DNA of 9,815 nucleotides from Nitrososphaera sp. (GCA_025935445.1 JAICVG010000018.1:1-9815); one strand, 5' to 3'. Numbered from the stretch's first letter, positions 1 to 6,060 are shown. A program made the numbers and translations. The notes: generated by a model not told the origin, from the sequence alone.

Positions 1-218
1 AGACTTGTATCTTTTCCTCTATCGACTCCTCAAGCAAGTCTGGTTGATATTGTTCTTATTAACTCTGATAGCGGCTCCACAAACTCCTTTTCACGTTGCC
101 CTTTCTAGCGCTAACATAGACATCATAACTTATTCTATAATAGAACACGTTAGGAAATAATATACTGCTTTGCTACAAACTCTTTTATGAACGATCTAAC
201 ACTGATCGCGTAGAGAGG

Positions 219-443
219 GTGCAAATGGACGGCGATCCGCAGTTTAAATGCAACATATGTGGCAACGGGGCCGACTTTGTAGTTCAACTTGAGCTTGTCA
301 AGCAAAAAAGGCGATATGATGGTCTGCACTCTCAGCAGATGCCATTCTACCTCTGCAAGACCCATGAATACGTGTACAAAAAGATGCAACAGAATATAGA
401 CCTGAAAGATTATTTTCCAGAGACTATAAGGGAAAATCAGTAG
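219..443 (+). CDS. Small CxxC/CxxH zinc-finger-like protein, function unknown
   Basis: This is a 74-residue protein of no family I recognise. A CNIC motif at residues 11-14 and LCKTH at 45-49 supply C11, C14, C46 and H49, a plausible single zinc site with a 31-residue linker rich in Lys/Arg. The C-terminal third is polar and probably helical. No signal peptide or membrane span is visible. The start is GTG at 219; an ATG two codons later (225) is equally possible, and the purine-rich GAGAGGGTG just before it could act as a weak Shine-Dalgarno site at short spacing. An AT-rich element near 182-190 may be the TATA box. The stop codon (441-443) directly abuts the ATG of the next gene, so the two are almost certainly co-translated. 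A nucleic-acid or protein-binding adaptor role is only a guess from the zinc motif. Confidence 0.72.
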   Translation: MQMDGDPQFKCNICGNGADFVVQLELVKQKRRYDGLHSQQMPFYLCKTHEYVYKKMQQNIDLKDYFPETIRENQ

Positions 444-884
444 ATGCCTAAGAGAAACTTTAGCACGCTAGAAGAGTTTAAGACTCACATCCACAGAGAA
501 GGAGCCTCACTCGTGGATTTTTCTGGTATCAAGGTACCTTGCATCCTGATGAGTTCGAAAAAATATGAACAAATACTGCACAACGCTTATGACAGAAAAG
601 TCCGGGCAGATACGCTACTTGATATATTTTACGATGGGCAAAATGTATTTGTCGACATCCAAGTAAAGCTCCTCGAGACTGACTTCGAACAAAATTTTTT
701 GCTATACGCTAATGACATGGTCGAGTTCTTTGAAGCGCTAGCAGAAAGCGGACTGCTTTCACTCGCGCCAGACTCACAAGACCACCCCAATTCACAAAAT
801 CTATTCATGATCCAGTTACCAAAAAAGAATGCTGCAGAGAGTGCACTTGAAATAATCAAAGCCAACTTGAAAAAGCAGAGTTAA
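444..884 (+). CDS. Conserved-looking hypothetical protein, 146 residues
   Basis: The function is not recognised. The sequence looks like a soluble mixed alpha/beta protein. The N-terminal segment (about 1-60) is charged, followed by strand-like hydrophobic stretches near 66-75 (GQNVFVDIQV) and 119-126. An acidic, helix-prone middle runs from about 85 to 105, and there is a lysine-rich C-terminus. There is one Cys (C33), so no metal site is evident, and no signal or membrane segment. The ATG at 444 follows the TAG of the upstream gene with no gap. No ribosome binding site is separate from that junction, so translation is probably by re-initiation. It is flanked on both sides by small zinc-motif proteins in the same orientation (gaps of 0 and 2 bases), which argues for one operon and perhaps one complex. 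Confidence 0.75.
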   Translation: MPKRNFSTLEEFKTHIHREGASLVDFSGIKVPCILMSSKKYEQILHNAYDRKVRADTLLDIFYDGQNVFVDIQVKLLETDFEQNFLLYANDMVEFFEALAESGLLSLAPDSQDHPNSQNLFMIQLPKKNAAESALEIIKANLKKQS

Positions 885-886
885 TA

Positions 887-1090
887 ATGTCTATCGGGCA
901 AATGAAAATGATGACGCAGTCGCACCGTAAAAAAAAGCAACAGGACGATCAGGGGGTCCCTCTTGAGATAGACACCCATTACCAGCTCTATGGCAAGCAT
1001 GCATGGGAAATAGAATATGGCGATCGGTGCCCGACTTGCAACAAGCGGATAGACGAGTTTGGCTTTTGTGCATGCGGAAGTGCTCAATAA
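887..1090 (+). CDS. Small C-terminal zinc-ribbon protein
   Basis: This 67-residue protein has a basic N-terminus (HRKKKQQ at 13-19) and a C-terminal zinc ribbon, with CPTC at 48-51 and CACG at 61-64. C48, C51, C61 and C63 form a CxxC-x9-CxC site. The compact ribbon next to a basic tail is typical of small archaeal RNA- or DNA-binding proteins, but no specific family is evident and the role is inferred. The start at 887 is two bases after the stop of the 146-residue gene. Met6, Met8 and Met9 are alternative starts that would leave the ribbon intact. It is the last gene of the three-gene run starting at 219; an 87-base gap with its own promoter-like element separates it from the next small gene. 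Confidence 0.72.
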   Translation: MSIGQMKMMTQSHRKKKQQDDQGVPLEIDTHYQLYGKHAWEIEYGDRCPTCNKRIDEFGFCACGSAQ

Positions 1091-1121
1091 GACTCAGAAA
1101 AAGCACCCCGGTCAGAATCGC

Positions 1122-1131
1122 CCTCTAGAGG
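1122..1131. promoter_or_regulatory. Perfect 10-bp palindrome upstream of a promoter
   Basis: CCTCTAGAGG is a perfect inverted repeat without a spacer, ending 15 bases before the TATA-like box at 1146-1154. No T-run follows, so it does not look like a terminator. Its position suggests a dimeric regulator site upstream of the basal promoter, but a 10-bp palindrome can arise by chance. Confidence 0.25.
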
Positions 1132-1145
1132 ATTATTGTATTGTG

Positions 1146-1154
1146 CTTATATGA
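1146..1154 (+). promoter_or_regulatory. TATA-like box for the 29-residue membrane peptide gene
   Basis: CTTATATGA is centred near 1150, about 28 bases before the GTG at 1178. Archaeal transcription usually starts about 25-27 bases after the box centre, which would place the transcript start at the GTG itself (a leaderless mRNA). This spacing is a main argument for the start chosen for the small gene. Confidence 0.5.
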
Positions 1155-1177
1155 AATGTTAAACAACAACCAATGAC

Positions 1178-1267
1178 GTGGCTTCTACTATTTGGACTAT
1201 TGTCATGGTTGTGCTGGGCATAATAGTGCTGATAATCCTGCTAAGGGTACTCTTTGGGCTGATATAG
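1178..1267 (+). CDS. Leaderless 29-residue single-span membrane peptide
   Basis: GTG at 1178 opens a 29-codon frame ending in TAG at 1265-1267. After a short start (MASTIWT) nearly every residue is Val, Ile, Leu, Met or Gly until an Arg at position 23 and a hydrophobic tail (VLFGLI). This gives one membrane helix with Arg near the presumed cytoplasmic side. The frame has a stop codon 18 bases upstream of the GTG, so no longer version exists. The TATA-like box centred 28 bases upstream suggests a leaderless start. The stop is three bases from the ATG of the 73-residue helical protein, so the two are probably one transcription unit: a membrane anchor plus a soluble coiled protein. No homologue is known to me. 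It is too short for default gene callers; the alternative is a non-coding spacer, but such an uninterrupted hydrophobic run is unlikely by chance. Confidence 0.5.
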   Translation: MASTIWTIVMVVLGIIVLIILLRVLFGLI

Positions 1268-1270
1268 AAT

Positions 1271-1492
1271 ATGCTGGACAAATTCATGGAGAAAATGATC
1301 GAAAGCGCGACATCTGCCTACATCCCTAAGGTCGAAGAGAAAGCCAAGGCAAGGAAAGCAGAGTTAGAAGAGATGAAGGTCAAGGTCAGAGCTAAGCCTG
1401 AGCAGGTAGAAGAGTGGTTTGACAAGGAGATAGATAAGCTACAGAACATCGACATAAAGGAGATCATGAAAAATGCGACGGCCGGGATTTGA
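1271..1492 (+). CDS. Small highly charged helical protein
   Basis: This 73-residue protein is dominated by Lys, Glu and Met with heptad-like hydrophobic spacing. Residues 20-60 (centred on EEKAKARKAELEEMKVKV) should form a long amphipathic helix or coiled coil. There are no cysteines, signal or membrane span. The ATG at 1271 follows the stop of the membrane peptide by three bases, implying coupled translation. The last six codons and the TGA (1490-1492) lie inside the oppositely oriented tRNA-Gly gene, so the C-terminal residues (roughly ATAGI) are dictated by the tRNA T-arm and acceptor stem sequence. This suggests either a true overlapping end or a gene whose original stop was lost when the tRNA came to sit next to it. 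The function is unknown; partnership with the membrane peptide is an inference from spacing. Confidence 0.65.
   Translation: MLDKFMEKMIESATSAYIPKVEEKAKARKAELEEMKVKVRAKPEQVEEWFDKEIDKLQNIDIKEIMKNATAGI
1469..1473 (-). terminator. Oligo-T terminator of tRNA-Gly
   Basis: Immediately after the discriminator base of the tRNA, the minus strand reads TTTTT. Short T-runs of this kind end archaeal transcripts. It lies within the coding region of the antisense 73-residue gene. Confidence 0.5.
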
Positions 1493-1548
1493 ACCCGGGT
1501 TACCAGATTGGCAATCTGATGTCCTAGACCAAACTGGACGACCGTCGC
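1474..1548 (-). tRNA. tRNA-Gly (anticodon GCC)
   Basis: The minus strand folds into a full cloverleaf. The 7-bp acceptor GCGACGG/CCGTCGC is perfect, and the D-arm stem is GTCC/GGAC. The anticodon stem TCAGA/TCTGG encloses the loop TTGCCAA with anticodon GCC (reads GGC and GGU). The T-arm is CCGGG-TTCAAAT-CCCGG and the discriminator base is A. CCA is not encoded and must be added enzymatically, and no intron is present. A TATA-like box (1573-1582) sits about 30 bases upstream and a T5 tract follows directly. The tRNA gene shares 19 bases, antisense, with the end of the 73-residue coding region. Confidence 0.95.
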
Positions 1549-1572
1549 CCGGAAACTATCGACACTATGAGG

Positions 1573-1582
1573 TTATTTAAAG
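1573..1582 (-). promoter_or_regulatory. TATA box of tRNA-Gly
   Basis: The minus strand reads CTTTAAATAA, centred near 1578, which puts the expected transcript start at about 1552, a few bases before the mature 5' end (1548). It lies just after the stop codon of the 206-residue gene, so the tRNA is transcribed independently. Confidence 0.6.
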
Positions 1583-1591
1583 CGTACGTGT

Positions 1592-2212
1592 CTACAGGAG
1601 CAGTATTATCGTAGTGTAACCTCTACTCTCAGTGACATACTCCCCGTCGACTTCTTCCACCACGGCTGTAAGAGAAATGAGATCATGGCTCTGACAGTTT
1701 TTGGCATCAATTATGATATAGTCATCTAGAATGTCGGCGCCTTTCATGCTCTCTTTGCTTATAGAGAATCTAACTGGCGAGCTGGAATTTATGAGTAACA
1801 ATTGATTTTTCTGGTAGTTGCCAATCCGCGCAAGCCTGCCAGGTCTTGGGGTTGCCTTGATGTTAGCGTGTACTTCGCCTACAGGGTGAGTTGTGAAGCG
1901 ACTCATCCTGTTTACTAGGACATCGAACTGGAAAGGATAGCCTGCAGTGTTTTCTGCCATCTTGTTAACGCCGTCATTCATCACAATGTCAACCTTTTTG
2001 ATGGTAGTGCCATATTTTACAATCCAGTCGTTAGTGGTCTTGACGATGCGGTTTATTGTTTCCTTTCTTCTTGCAGTTTCCTGCTCGCCCAACTGATATC
2101 GCTCAATCCAGTCCACATAGTCACGGCTAATGTCTGTAATGAACTCGCTACACGTATTTTGATAGTCCTCTATACTGGTAGCCCTTTCAGAACTTGAATC
2201 AGTTGCAAACAT
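1592..2212 (-). CDS. Hypothetical protein, 206 residues
   Basis: I do not recognise a family. The N-terminal half (about 12-85) is charged and helix-rich with several Trp/Tyr (DYVDWIERYQ, NDWIVKYG). The C-terminal half is strand-rich, with alternating hydrophobic segments (QLLLINSSS, DYIIIDAKN, TAVVEEVDG) ending in a hydrophobic TIILLL. No signal peptide is present; the terminal six residues are too short for a membrane span. The layout suggests a helical bundle followed by a beta-sandwich-like domain, but this is impression only. A TATA-like box (2252-2261) about 40 bases before the ATG and a T6 tract between them suggest transcription separate from hemB, despite the same orientation. It occupies the spot after hemB where further haem genes might be expected, but nothing in it resembles HemL, HemC or HemD. 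Confidence 0.75.
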   Translation of the reverse strand: MFATDSSSERATSIEDYQNTCSEFITDISRDYVDWIERYQLGEQETARRKETINRIVKTTNDWIVKYGTTIKKVDIVMNDGVNKMAENTAGYPFQFDVLVNRMSRFTTHPVGEVHANIKATPRPGRLARIGNYQKNQLLLINSSSPVRFSISKESMKGADILDDYIIIDAKNCQSHDLISLTAVVEEVDGEYVTESRGYTTIILLL

Positions 2213-2242
2213 CTTGGATATTATTAATGCAGCATGCCGATT

Positions 2243-2248
2243 AAAAAA
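2243..2248 (-). terminator. Probable oligo-T terminator of hemB
   Basis: The minus strand has TTTTTT starting 15 bases after the hemB stop codon, in AT-rich DNA and without a clear hairpin, as is usual for archaeal T-tract termination. It follows the TATA box of the next gene, so termination and the next initiation are closely interleaved. Confidence 0.4.
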
Positions 2249-2251
2249 GGT

Positions 2252-2261
2252 GAATTTATAG
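2252..2261 (-). promoter_or_regulatory. TATA box for the 206-residue gene
   Basis: The minus strand reads CTATAAATTC, centred near 2256 and giving a predicted transcript start near 2230 and a leader of roughly 18 bases. It lies three bases after the hemB stop codon. Confidence 0.5.
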
Positions 2262-2263
2262 TG

Positions 2264-3271
2264 TTACCTACTGAGTAGCTCTGCCATCTTCTTTGCATGG
2301 TACGTAATTATCATGTTGGCGCCAGCTCGTTTTATAGATGTTATGAACTCGGTCATGACCGAGTTTTCGTCAATCCAGCCCTTTATAGCAGCTGCTTTGA
2401 TCAGCGCATACTCTCCAGACACACTGTAAGCACATATAGGGACATATGTAGTCTGCCTAGCAGTGTACACAAGATCGAGGTATGGTATGGCGGGCTTAAT
2501 CATGACAATGTCAACACCCTCTGCAATATCTGTCTCTATTTCACGCATAGCTTCCCTTGCATTTGAGAAAGGCATCTGGTATGTGCGTCTGTCGCCAAAT
2601 TCGGGTGCTGAATAAGCTGCATCGCGGAATGGAGCGTAAAGCGGGGATGCCTGCTTGGCCGAGTATCCCATTATTGCCACCTCCGCAAATCCAGCATTGT
2701 CTAAGGCAGTACGCAATGCTTGAACCTGACCGTCCATCATTGCAGAAGGTGCCACAATATCTGCACCGGCTCTCGCGTGGCTGACAGCCACCTTTGCCAA
2801 AGCGTCAATGGTCTTGTCATTGTCTATCTTTTTGTTTACTACAAGACCACAATGCCCGTGAGAAGTATATTGGCACAGGCAAACATCGGTAATTATCGCC
2901 ACTTTGCTACCAAACTGCTTGCGCAAGAGCTCAATTGACTTCTGCACGATGCCGCCGCCGTCAAATGCTGATTTTGCATTTGCGTCCTTTTGCAAAGGCA
3001 AGCCGAATAGGATGATTGCGCTGATACCAAGCTCCATTATGCGATCAACCTCAACAACAAGTTTGGAGAGTGGCATGCGCTGGATGTCTGGCATTGAGGG
3101 TATCTGTTGTGTCTTCTTTAATCCTTCCTGAACGAAGATCGGTGATATTAGATCTTTTGGCGAAAGGCGTGTCTCTTGCAGCAGATCCCTCACTGCACCC
3201 GTTGTCCTTAGACGGCGAAGTCTTACATTTGGAAAAGAATTAATGCTGCTGTTGATCTTGGTTTTCTTCAT
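2264..3271 (-). CDS. hemB: 5-aminolevulinate dehydratase (porphobilinogen synthase)
   Basis: HemB condenses two 5-aminolevulinate molecules to porphobilinogen in the cytoplasm. The 335 residues match the family length and contain its hallmarks. They include the N-terminal RLRRLR and the metal site DVCLCQYTSHGHCG, with C131, C133 and C141 (the Zn-binding cysteine-rich type rather than the Asp-rich Mg type). Also present are the substrate-binding APSAMMDGQV, the two active-site lysines K206 (in YSAKQASP) and K259 (in MIKPAIPYLD; the Schiff-base lysine), and YSVSGEY near 282-288. The ATG at 3271 lies inside hemA, giving a 32-base overlap in another frame. No Shine-Dalgarno site precedes it, so translation is likely coupled to hemA. 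It is the third gene of the tetrapyrrole operon, followed by a T-tract. Confidence 0.96.
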   Translation of the reverse strand: MKKTKINSSINSFPNVRLRRLRTTGAVRDLLQETRLSPKDLISPIFVQEGLKKTQQIPSMPDIQRMPLSKLVVEVDRIMELGISAIILFGLPLQKDANAKSAFDGGGIVQKSIELLRKQFGSKVAIITDVCLCQYTSHGHCGLVVNKKIDNDKTIDALAKVAVSHARAGADIVAPSAMMDGQVQALRTALDNAGFAEVAIMGYSAKQASPLYAPFRDAAYSAPEFGDRRTYQMPFSNAREAMREIETDIAEGVDIVMIKPAIPYLDLVYTARQTTYVPICAYSVSGEYALIKAAAIKGWIDENSVMTEFITSIKRAGANMIITYHAKKMAELLSR

Positions 3272-4559
3272 ACTTGAACAACTTGGCCACTATTTTCATC
3301 AGCTCTTCATTGCCGCCTTCCTCTATCTCTTTTCGCAGATTATTCATAGGGATTGATAGGACGCCCTCAACAATGGCATAGGAAAGCTGCTCTATGACCT
3401 TGGCTTCCTCCGGTGCCATCTTTTTTCCAACCATAGTAAAGGCCTTTTTCAATTCTCGCTCCCTTATCGTATCAACATTCCTGAACACTGCCATCACAAT
3501 GGGCTCAACCTTCATTCTCTTGATGACTGTGTCAAACGATTTCATTTCGTCGTTTATCAGCTTCTCGGCAGAATTGACCTCCTTCATACGGGAGCGCATA
3601 TTCTTACCAACGAGCTCAGCGATCTGATCCATGTTTATTAGTTTGACGCCGCGGATAGTTGCGACTCTTTCGTCCACTGTCCTTGGATTGGACAGATCAA
3701 AGATCATCATACTACTCCTGCCCTTTCTTTTCGTCATCGCATTTTCTATCCTTTCGTAAGTGATTAGATGGTAGGGAGCCGTAGTTGCCGTAAATATCAC
3801 GTCGACTATTCGTAGCATTTCTAGAGCGGTGTCAAAAGCGATCGGAATCCCTGCGACAGTATCCGCAAATGCGTGTGCCCTTTCAGGAACTCTGCTTGCT
3901 ATCATAAAATTGACATCACGCCTTTTGAGCACCTTTGCCACAAGGCTTGCAGCTTCTCCAGTACCTATCAATAGAACAGTCTTGTTTTTTAAGTCATCAA
4001 AGTATTCTTCGGCAAGGTTCACAGCTACCGATGCAATTGAAACGTTGCCCTTGTTTATACCAGTGGCAGCCCTAATCCTGCTTCCTGCCTTTAGAGCTCT
4101 ATCAAATACGACCGACAGGTTGGCGCTTGCATAGCAATGAGCGCGTGAAAACTCAAACGCCCGCCTCACTTGGCCCAAAATCTGGTCTTCGCCTACAACC
4201 AGCGACTCAAGGCCTGAGGCAAGCCTCATCAGGTGCACAATTGCGTCCTTGCCTCTATTGATCTCTATGCTGTCTAAGTCCTTTTCTGACAGCCCCGCGG
4301 AGGAAACCCACTCCTCAAGGAGCTTGTGCTCATCGGGGTCTTTTGCTGCACCAAAAATTTCAACCCTGTTACATGTCTGCAAAATGACACATTCGTCAAA
4401 GCCTGCCCTCTCAATAAAGACCTTATGTGCCTTATCAATATCTTTGAACGTGAACTTTTCCAGCAGATGCATGGGAGCATTGCGATAGGTAACCCTTGCG
4501 TTGACGATCCGAGCTAGACCGACTCCTGTTTCTGGTGTCGTTTTGACAGTTGCTGTCAT
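3240..4559 (-). CDS. hemA: Glutamyl-tRNA reductase
   Basis: HemA makes glutamate-1-semialdehyde from Glu-tRNA(Glu) with NADPH, the first committed step of tetrapyrrole synthesis in archaea. With the start at 4559 it has 439 residues. The catalytic domain holds QTCNRVEIFG with the nucleophile C63, the conserved His of the family at about 109, and GEDQILGQV (123-131). The NADPH domain has LLIGTGEAA (glycine-rich loop 199-204), and a long helical C-terminus serves for dimerisation. I prefer the ATG at 4559 because it forms an ATGA overlap with the TGA of the upstream gene, a classic coupled junction; an in-frame ATG at 4580 would add seven residues and widen the overlap to 25 bases. The family core begins only near VNARVTYRNAP, so both starts fit. 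The gene end overlaps the start of hemB. Confidence 0.95.
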   Translation of the reverse strand: MTATVKTTPETGVGLARIVNARVTYRNAPMHLLEKFTFKDIDKAHKVFIERAGFDECVILQTCNRVEIFGAAKDPDEHKLLEEWVSSAGLSEKDLDSIEINRGKDAIVHLMRLASGLESLVVGEDQILGQVRRAFEFSRAHCYASANLSVVFDRALKAGSRIRAATGINKGNVSIASVAVNLAEEYFDDLKNKTVLLIGTGEAASLVAKVLKRRDVNFMIASRVPERAHAFADTVAGIPIAFDTALEMLRIVDVIFTATTAPYHLITYERIENAMTKRKGRSSMMIFDLSNPRTVDERVATIRGVKLINMDQIAELVGKNMRSRMKEVNSAEKLINDEMKSFDTVIKRMKVEPIVMAVFRNVDTIRERELKKAFTMVGKKMAPEEAKVIEQLSYAIVEGVLSIPMNNLRKEIEEGGNEELMKIVAKLFKYEENQDQQQH

Positions 4560-5227
4560 GTTCTGTCTTTTTTCTCCCATTTCTGTAATAGCTCTAACGT
4601 GGCGCTTTTAGCATCTTCAATCTTGTCTTCCTTAATAAGGTTCTGGATTTCTCTGTTTTTTATCACGGAATAGAGGAACTCTTTACGCTCGCCTACTGTC
4701 TTAATGTGCGGTCGTGCTGCTTGCCGAGCAAATTCTTGAAGCCTGGCGTTTTCAATATCTGCCTTCTTGATTATCCTGCGCAGTACCCGCTCTGCCTTTA
4801 TCCTAATTTTTCGCGCCATTAGAGGGCTCCTGCCAGAAGTTGAAATTGCCACCTGCACTATCCCCTCAATGTTGACAATGGAAGCATAGGAAAAGTCGCT
4901 TACAGCCGGATCGTCTGCAGCGTAAACAAATGCCTTTATCGATCGACCCTTTTCTATGATCTTGCGATTGAGCTCTCTGTCATTGGTTGCCGCTAGCACC
5001 AAAAATGCATCACTGTAATTGTCAAGTATATTGGCGTCACGGAGCTTTGCCTTGACGAGCTTGATCTTGCCTAGAGCAGCCTGATCAATCAAAAAGCGGT
5101 TAGCCCTGTTACTTATTACCGTTATTTTGCAATCTTGGCCCAAGAGTCCGCGGACTTTTCTGATGCCCTCAGTTCCACCCCCTATAACTACTGCATGTTT
5201 ACCCTTTATGTTCAGGTCGACAATCAA
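4556..5227 (-). CDS. Precorrin-2 dehydrogenase / siroheme synthase N-terminal domain (Met8/CysG-N-like)
   Basis: This family oxidises precorrin-2 to sirohydrochlorin with NAD and in some members chelates iron to give siroheme. The 223 residues show the N-terminal Rossmann loop VVIGGGTEGIRKV (13-25), where most family members have GGGxVAxRK. They also show the family signature around AADDPAVSDFSYASIV (D105 aligns with the catalytic Asp of CysG) and ISTSGRSPLMARKIR (128-142), followed by a basic helical C-terminus. No methyltransferase domain is fused, so uroporphyrinogen III methylation must come from another gene. The start is TTG at 5227: an in-frame stop directly precedes it, and MIVDLNIKGK matches the usual N-terminus. 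A TATA-like box lies about 45 bases upstream, so this is the first gene of the operon with hemA and hemB. Whether it also chelates iron or cobalt cannot be told. Confidence 0.88.
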   Translation of the reverse strand: MIVDLNIKGKHAVVIGGGTEGIRKVRGLLGQDCKITVISNRANRFLIDQAALGKIKLVKAKLRDANILDNYSDAFLVLAATNDRELNRKIIEKGRSIKAFVYAADDPAVSDFSYASIVNIEGIVQVAISTSGRSPLMARKIRIKAERVLRRIIKKADIENARLQEFARQAARPHIKTVGERKEFLYSVIKNREIQNLIKEDKIEDAKSATLELLQKWEKKDRT

Positions 5228-5268
5228 CTATAACACCAGAAAGTTAAACAATGAATTTGGCTACATTT

Positions 5269-5280
5269 CTTTATTTAATC
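5269..5280 (-). promoter_or_regulatory. TATA box of the tetrapyrrole operon
   Basis: The minus strand reads GATTAAATAAAG, centred near 5274 and predicting transcript initiation near 5248, about 20 bases before the TTG start. It lies between the spt5 stop and the dehydrogenase gene, so the haem genes need not depend on spt5 transcription. Confidence 0.55.
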
Positions 5281-5304
5281 GTTCAGTTCTATGCAGCAAT
5301 TTGC

Positions 5305-6021
5305 CTAATAGGCTAACCTTTTGAGGTAGTTTGCGTCAACGGTTACCGGTATTTGGTATGGTGAATCAAGCAGAACAACTGTTGCTTCCTGCTTTTCATA
5401 GTCTACGCGGGTTATCTTGGCCTTCATAGATTTGAATGGGCCCGCAATCACTTCAACAGTATCATTTGTACTAAGCTCTGATACTACAGGCTTCTTCACT
5501 AGGTATCCTTCTATGTCCTTGAAAGGCAGATCGCCCCTAATCTGGCCGCGGACATGCCTTATTCCTGCAAGTGCCTCATATGCAACATTGGAATCCGGCG
5601 CCTCCACAATGATGTAACCCTTAAAGCTGTCAAGCACAATGATAGAGCGAATTAATAATTTCTTGGCATTCGCCCTTGTCTGTAGTAGATTTGCAACTAC
5701 CCGTTCCTGACCTCCCGTCGTGCGGATAGCAAAGAACTTGGAGTCAGTTGAGGATTGTATACCCTCCTGGTTTGGTTGTGGTGCTACCGCGGAGGAAACA
5801 GAAGGTGAATCTGCACGTCCCTCGACAGTTGAAGCCAGATCCTCCTGTTCAGTTTCTGATCTTGGCTTCTCGATTTGAGATTCTCCGGAGCTTGCATTAG
5901 TATGCTGTTCGGAGGTTCCTTGTGGTTCTACAAAATTAGGATTCTCATTAATATAATGTTCAAATTCAATTTCCTCTTGAGCCTTCTCATCTTCTTGGGC
6001 CTCTTCGATTCTATTATTCAT
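5305..6021 (-). CDS. spt5: Transcription elongation factor Spt5 (NusG homologue) with acidic N-terminal extension
   Basis: Spt5 binds the RNA polymerase clamp and promotes processive elongation, usually with Spt4. Residues about 95-175 form the NGN domain (KFFAIRTTGGQERVVANLL at 95-113, then IRHVRGQIRGDLPF). Residues about 183-238 form a KOW domain (DTVEVIAGPFKSMKAKITRV). The family in archaea is commonly near 150 residues; here about 92 residues precede the NGN domain. That extension is of low complexity, rich in Glu, Ser, Gln, Pro and Asn and strongly acidic in its first 75 residues, so probably disordered. The frame is open throughout and the ATG at 6021 lies 34 bases from the centre of a good TATA box, so the long form is likely the real start. 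The usual neighbours secE and rpl11 are not adjacent; haem genes follow instead. Confidence 0.93.
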   Translation of the reverse strand: MNNRIEEAQEDEKAQEEIEFEHYINENPNFVEPQGTSEQHTNASSGESQIEKPRSETEQEDLASTVEGRADSPSVSSAVAPQPNQEGIQSSTDSKFFAIRTTGGQERVVANLLQTRANAKKLLIRSIIVLDSFKGYIIVEAPDSNVAYEALAGIRHVRGQIRGDLPFKDIEGYLVKKPVVSELSTNDTVEVIAGPFKSMKAKITRVDYEKQEATVVLLDSPYQIPVTVDANYLKRLAY

Positions 6022-6049
6022 CTTGTTTACTATGCAAAGGTCCGATGCA

Positions 6050-6060
6050 TTTTATAAATT
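6050..6060 (-). promoter_or_regulatory. TATA box of spt5
   Basis: The minus strand reads AATTTATAAAA, close to the archaeal consensus and centred near 6055. The expected start at about 6028 leaves a leader of only some seven bases before the ATG, consistent with a nearly leaderless mRNA and with the upstream start of the long Spt5. Confidence 0.65.

Noticed and set aside
1..55. Minus-strand acidic frame (LLEESIEEKIQV-like) running off the left edge
   Set aside because: Only about 18 codons are visible, with no ATG or GTG and no promoter; the coding impression is too weak to annotate.
2..160. Open frame from the window edge to TAA, hydrophobic at first (about 52 codons)
   Set aside because: It could be the end of a truncated gene, but another plus frame (to 108) and a minus frame (below 55) are also open there and nothing distinguishes them.
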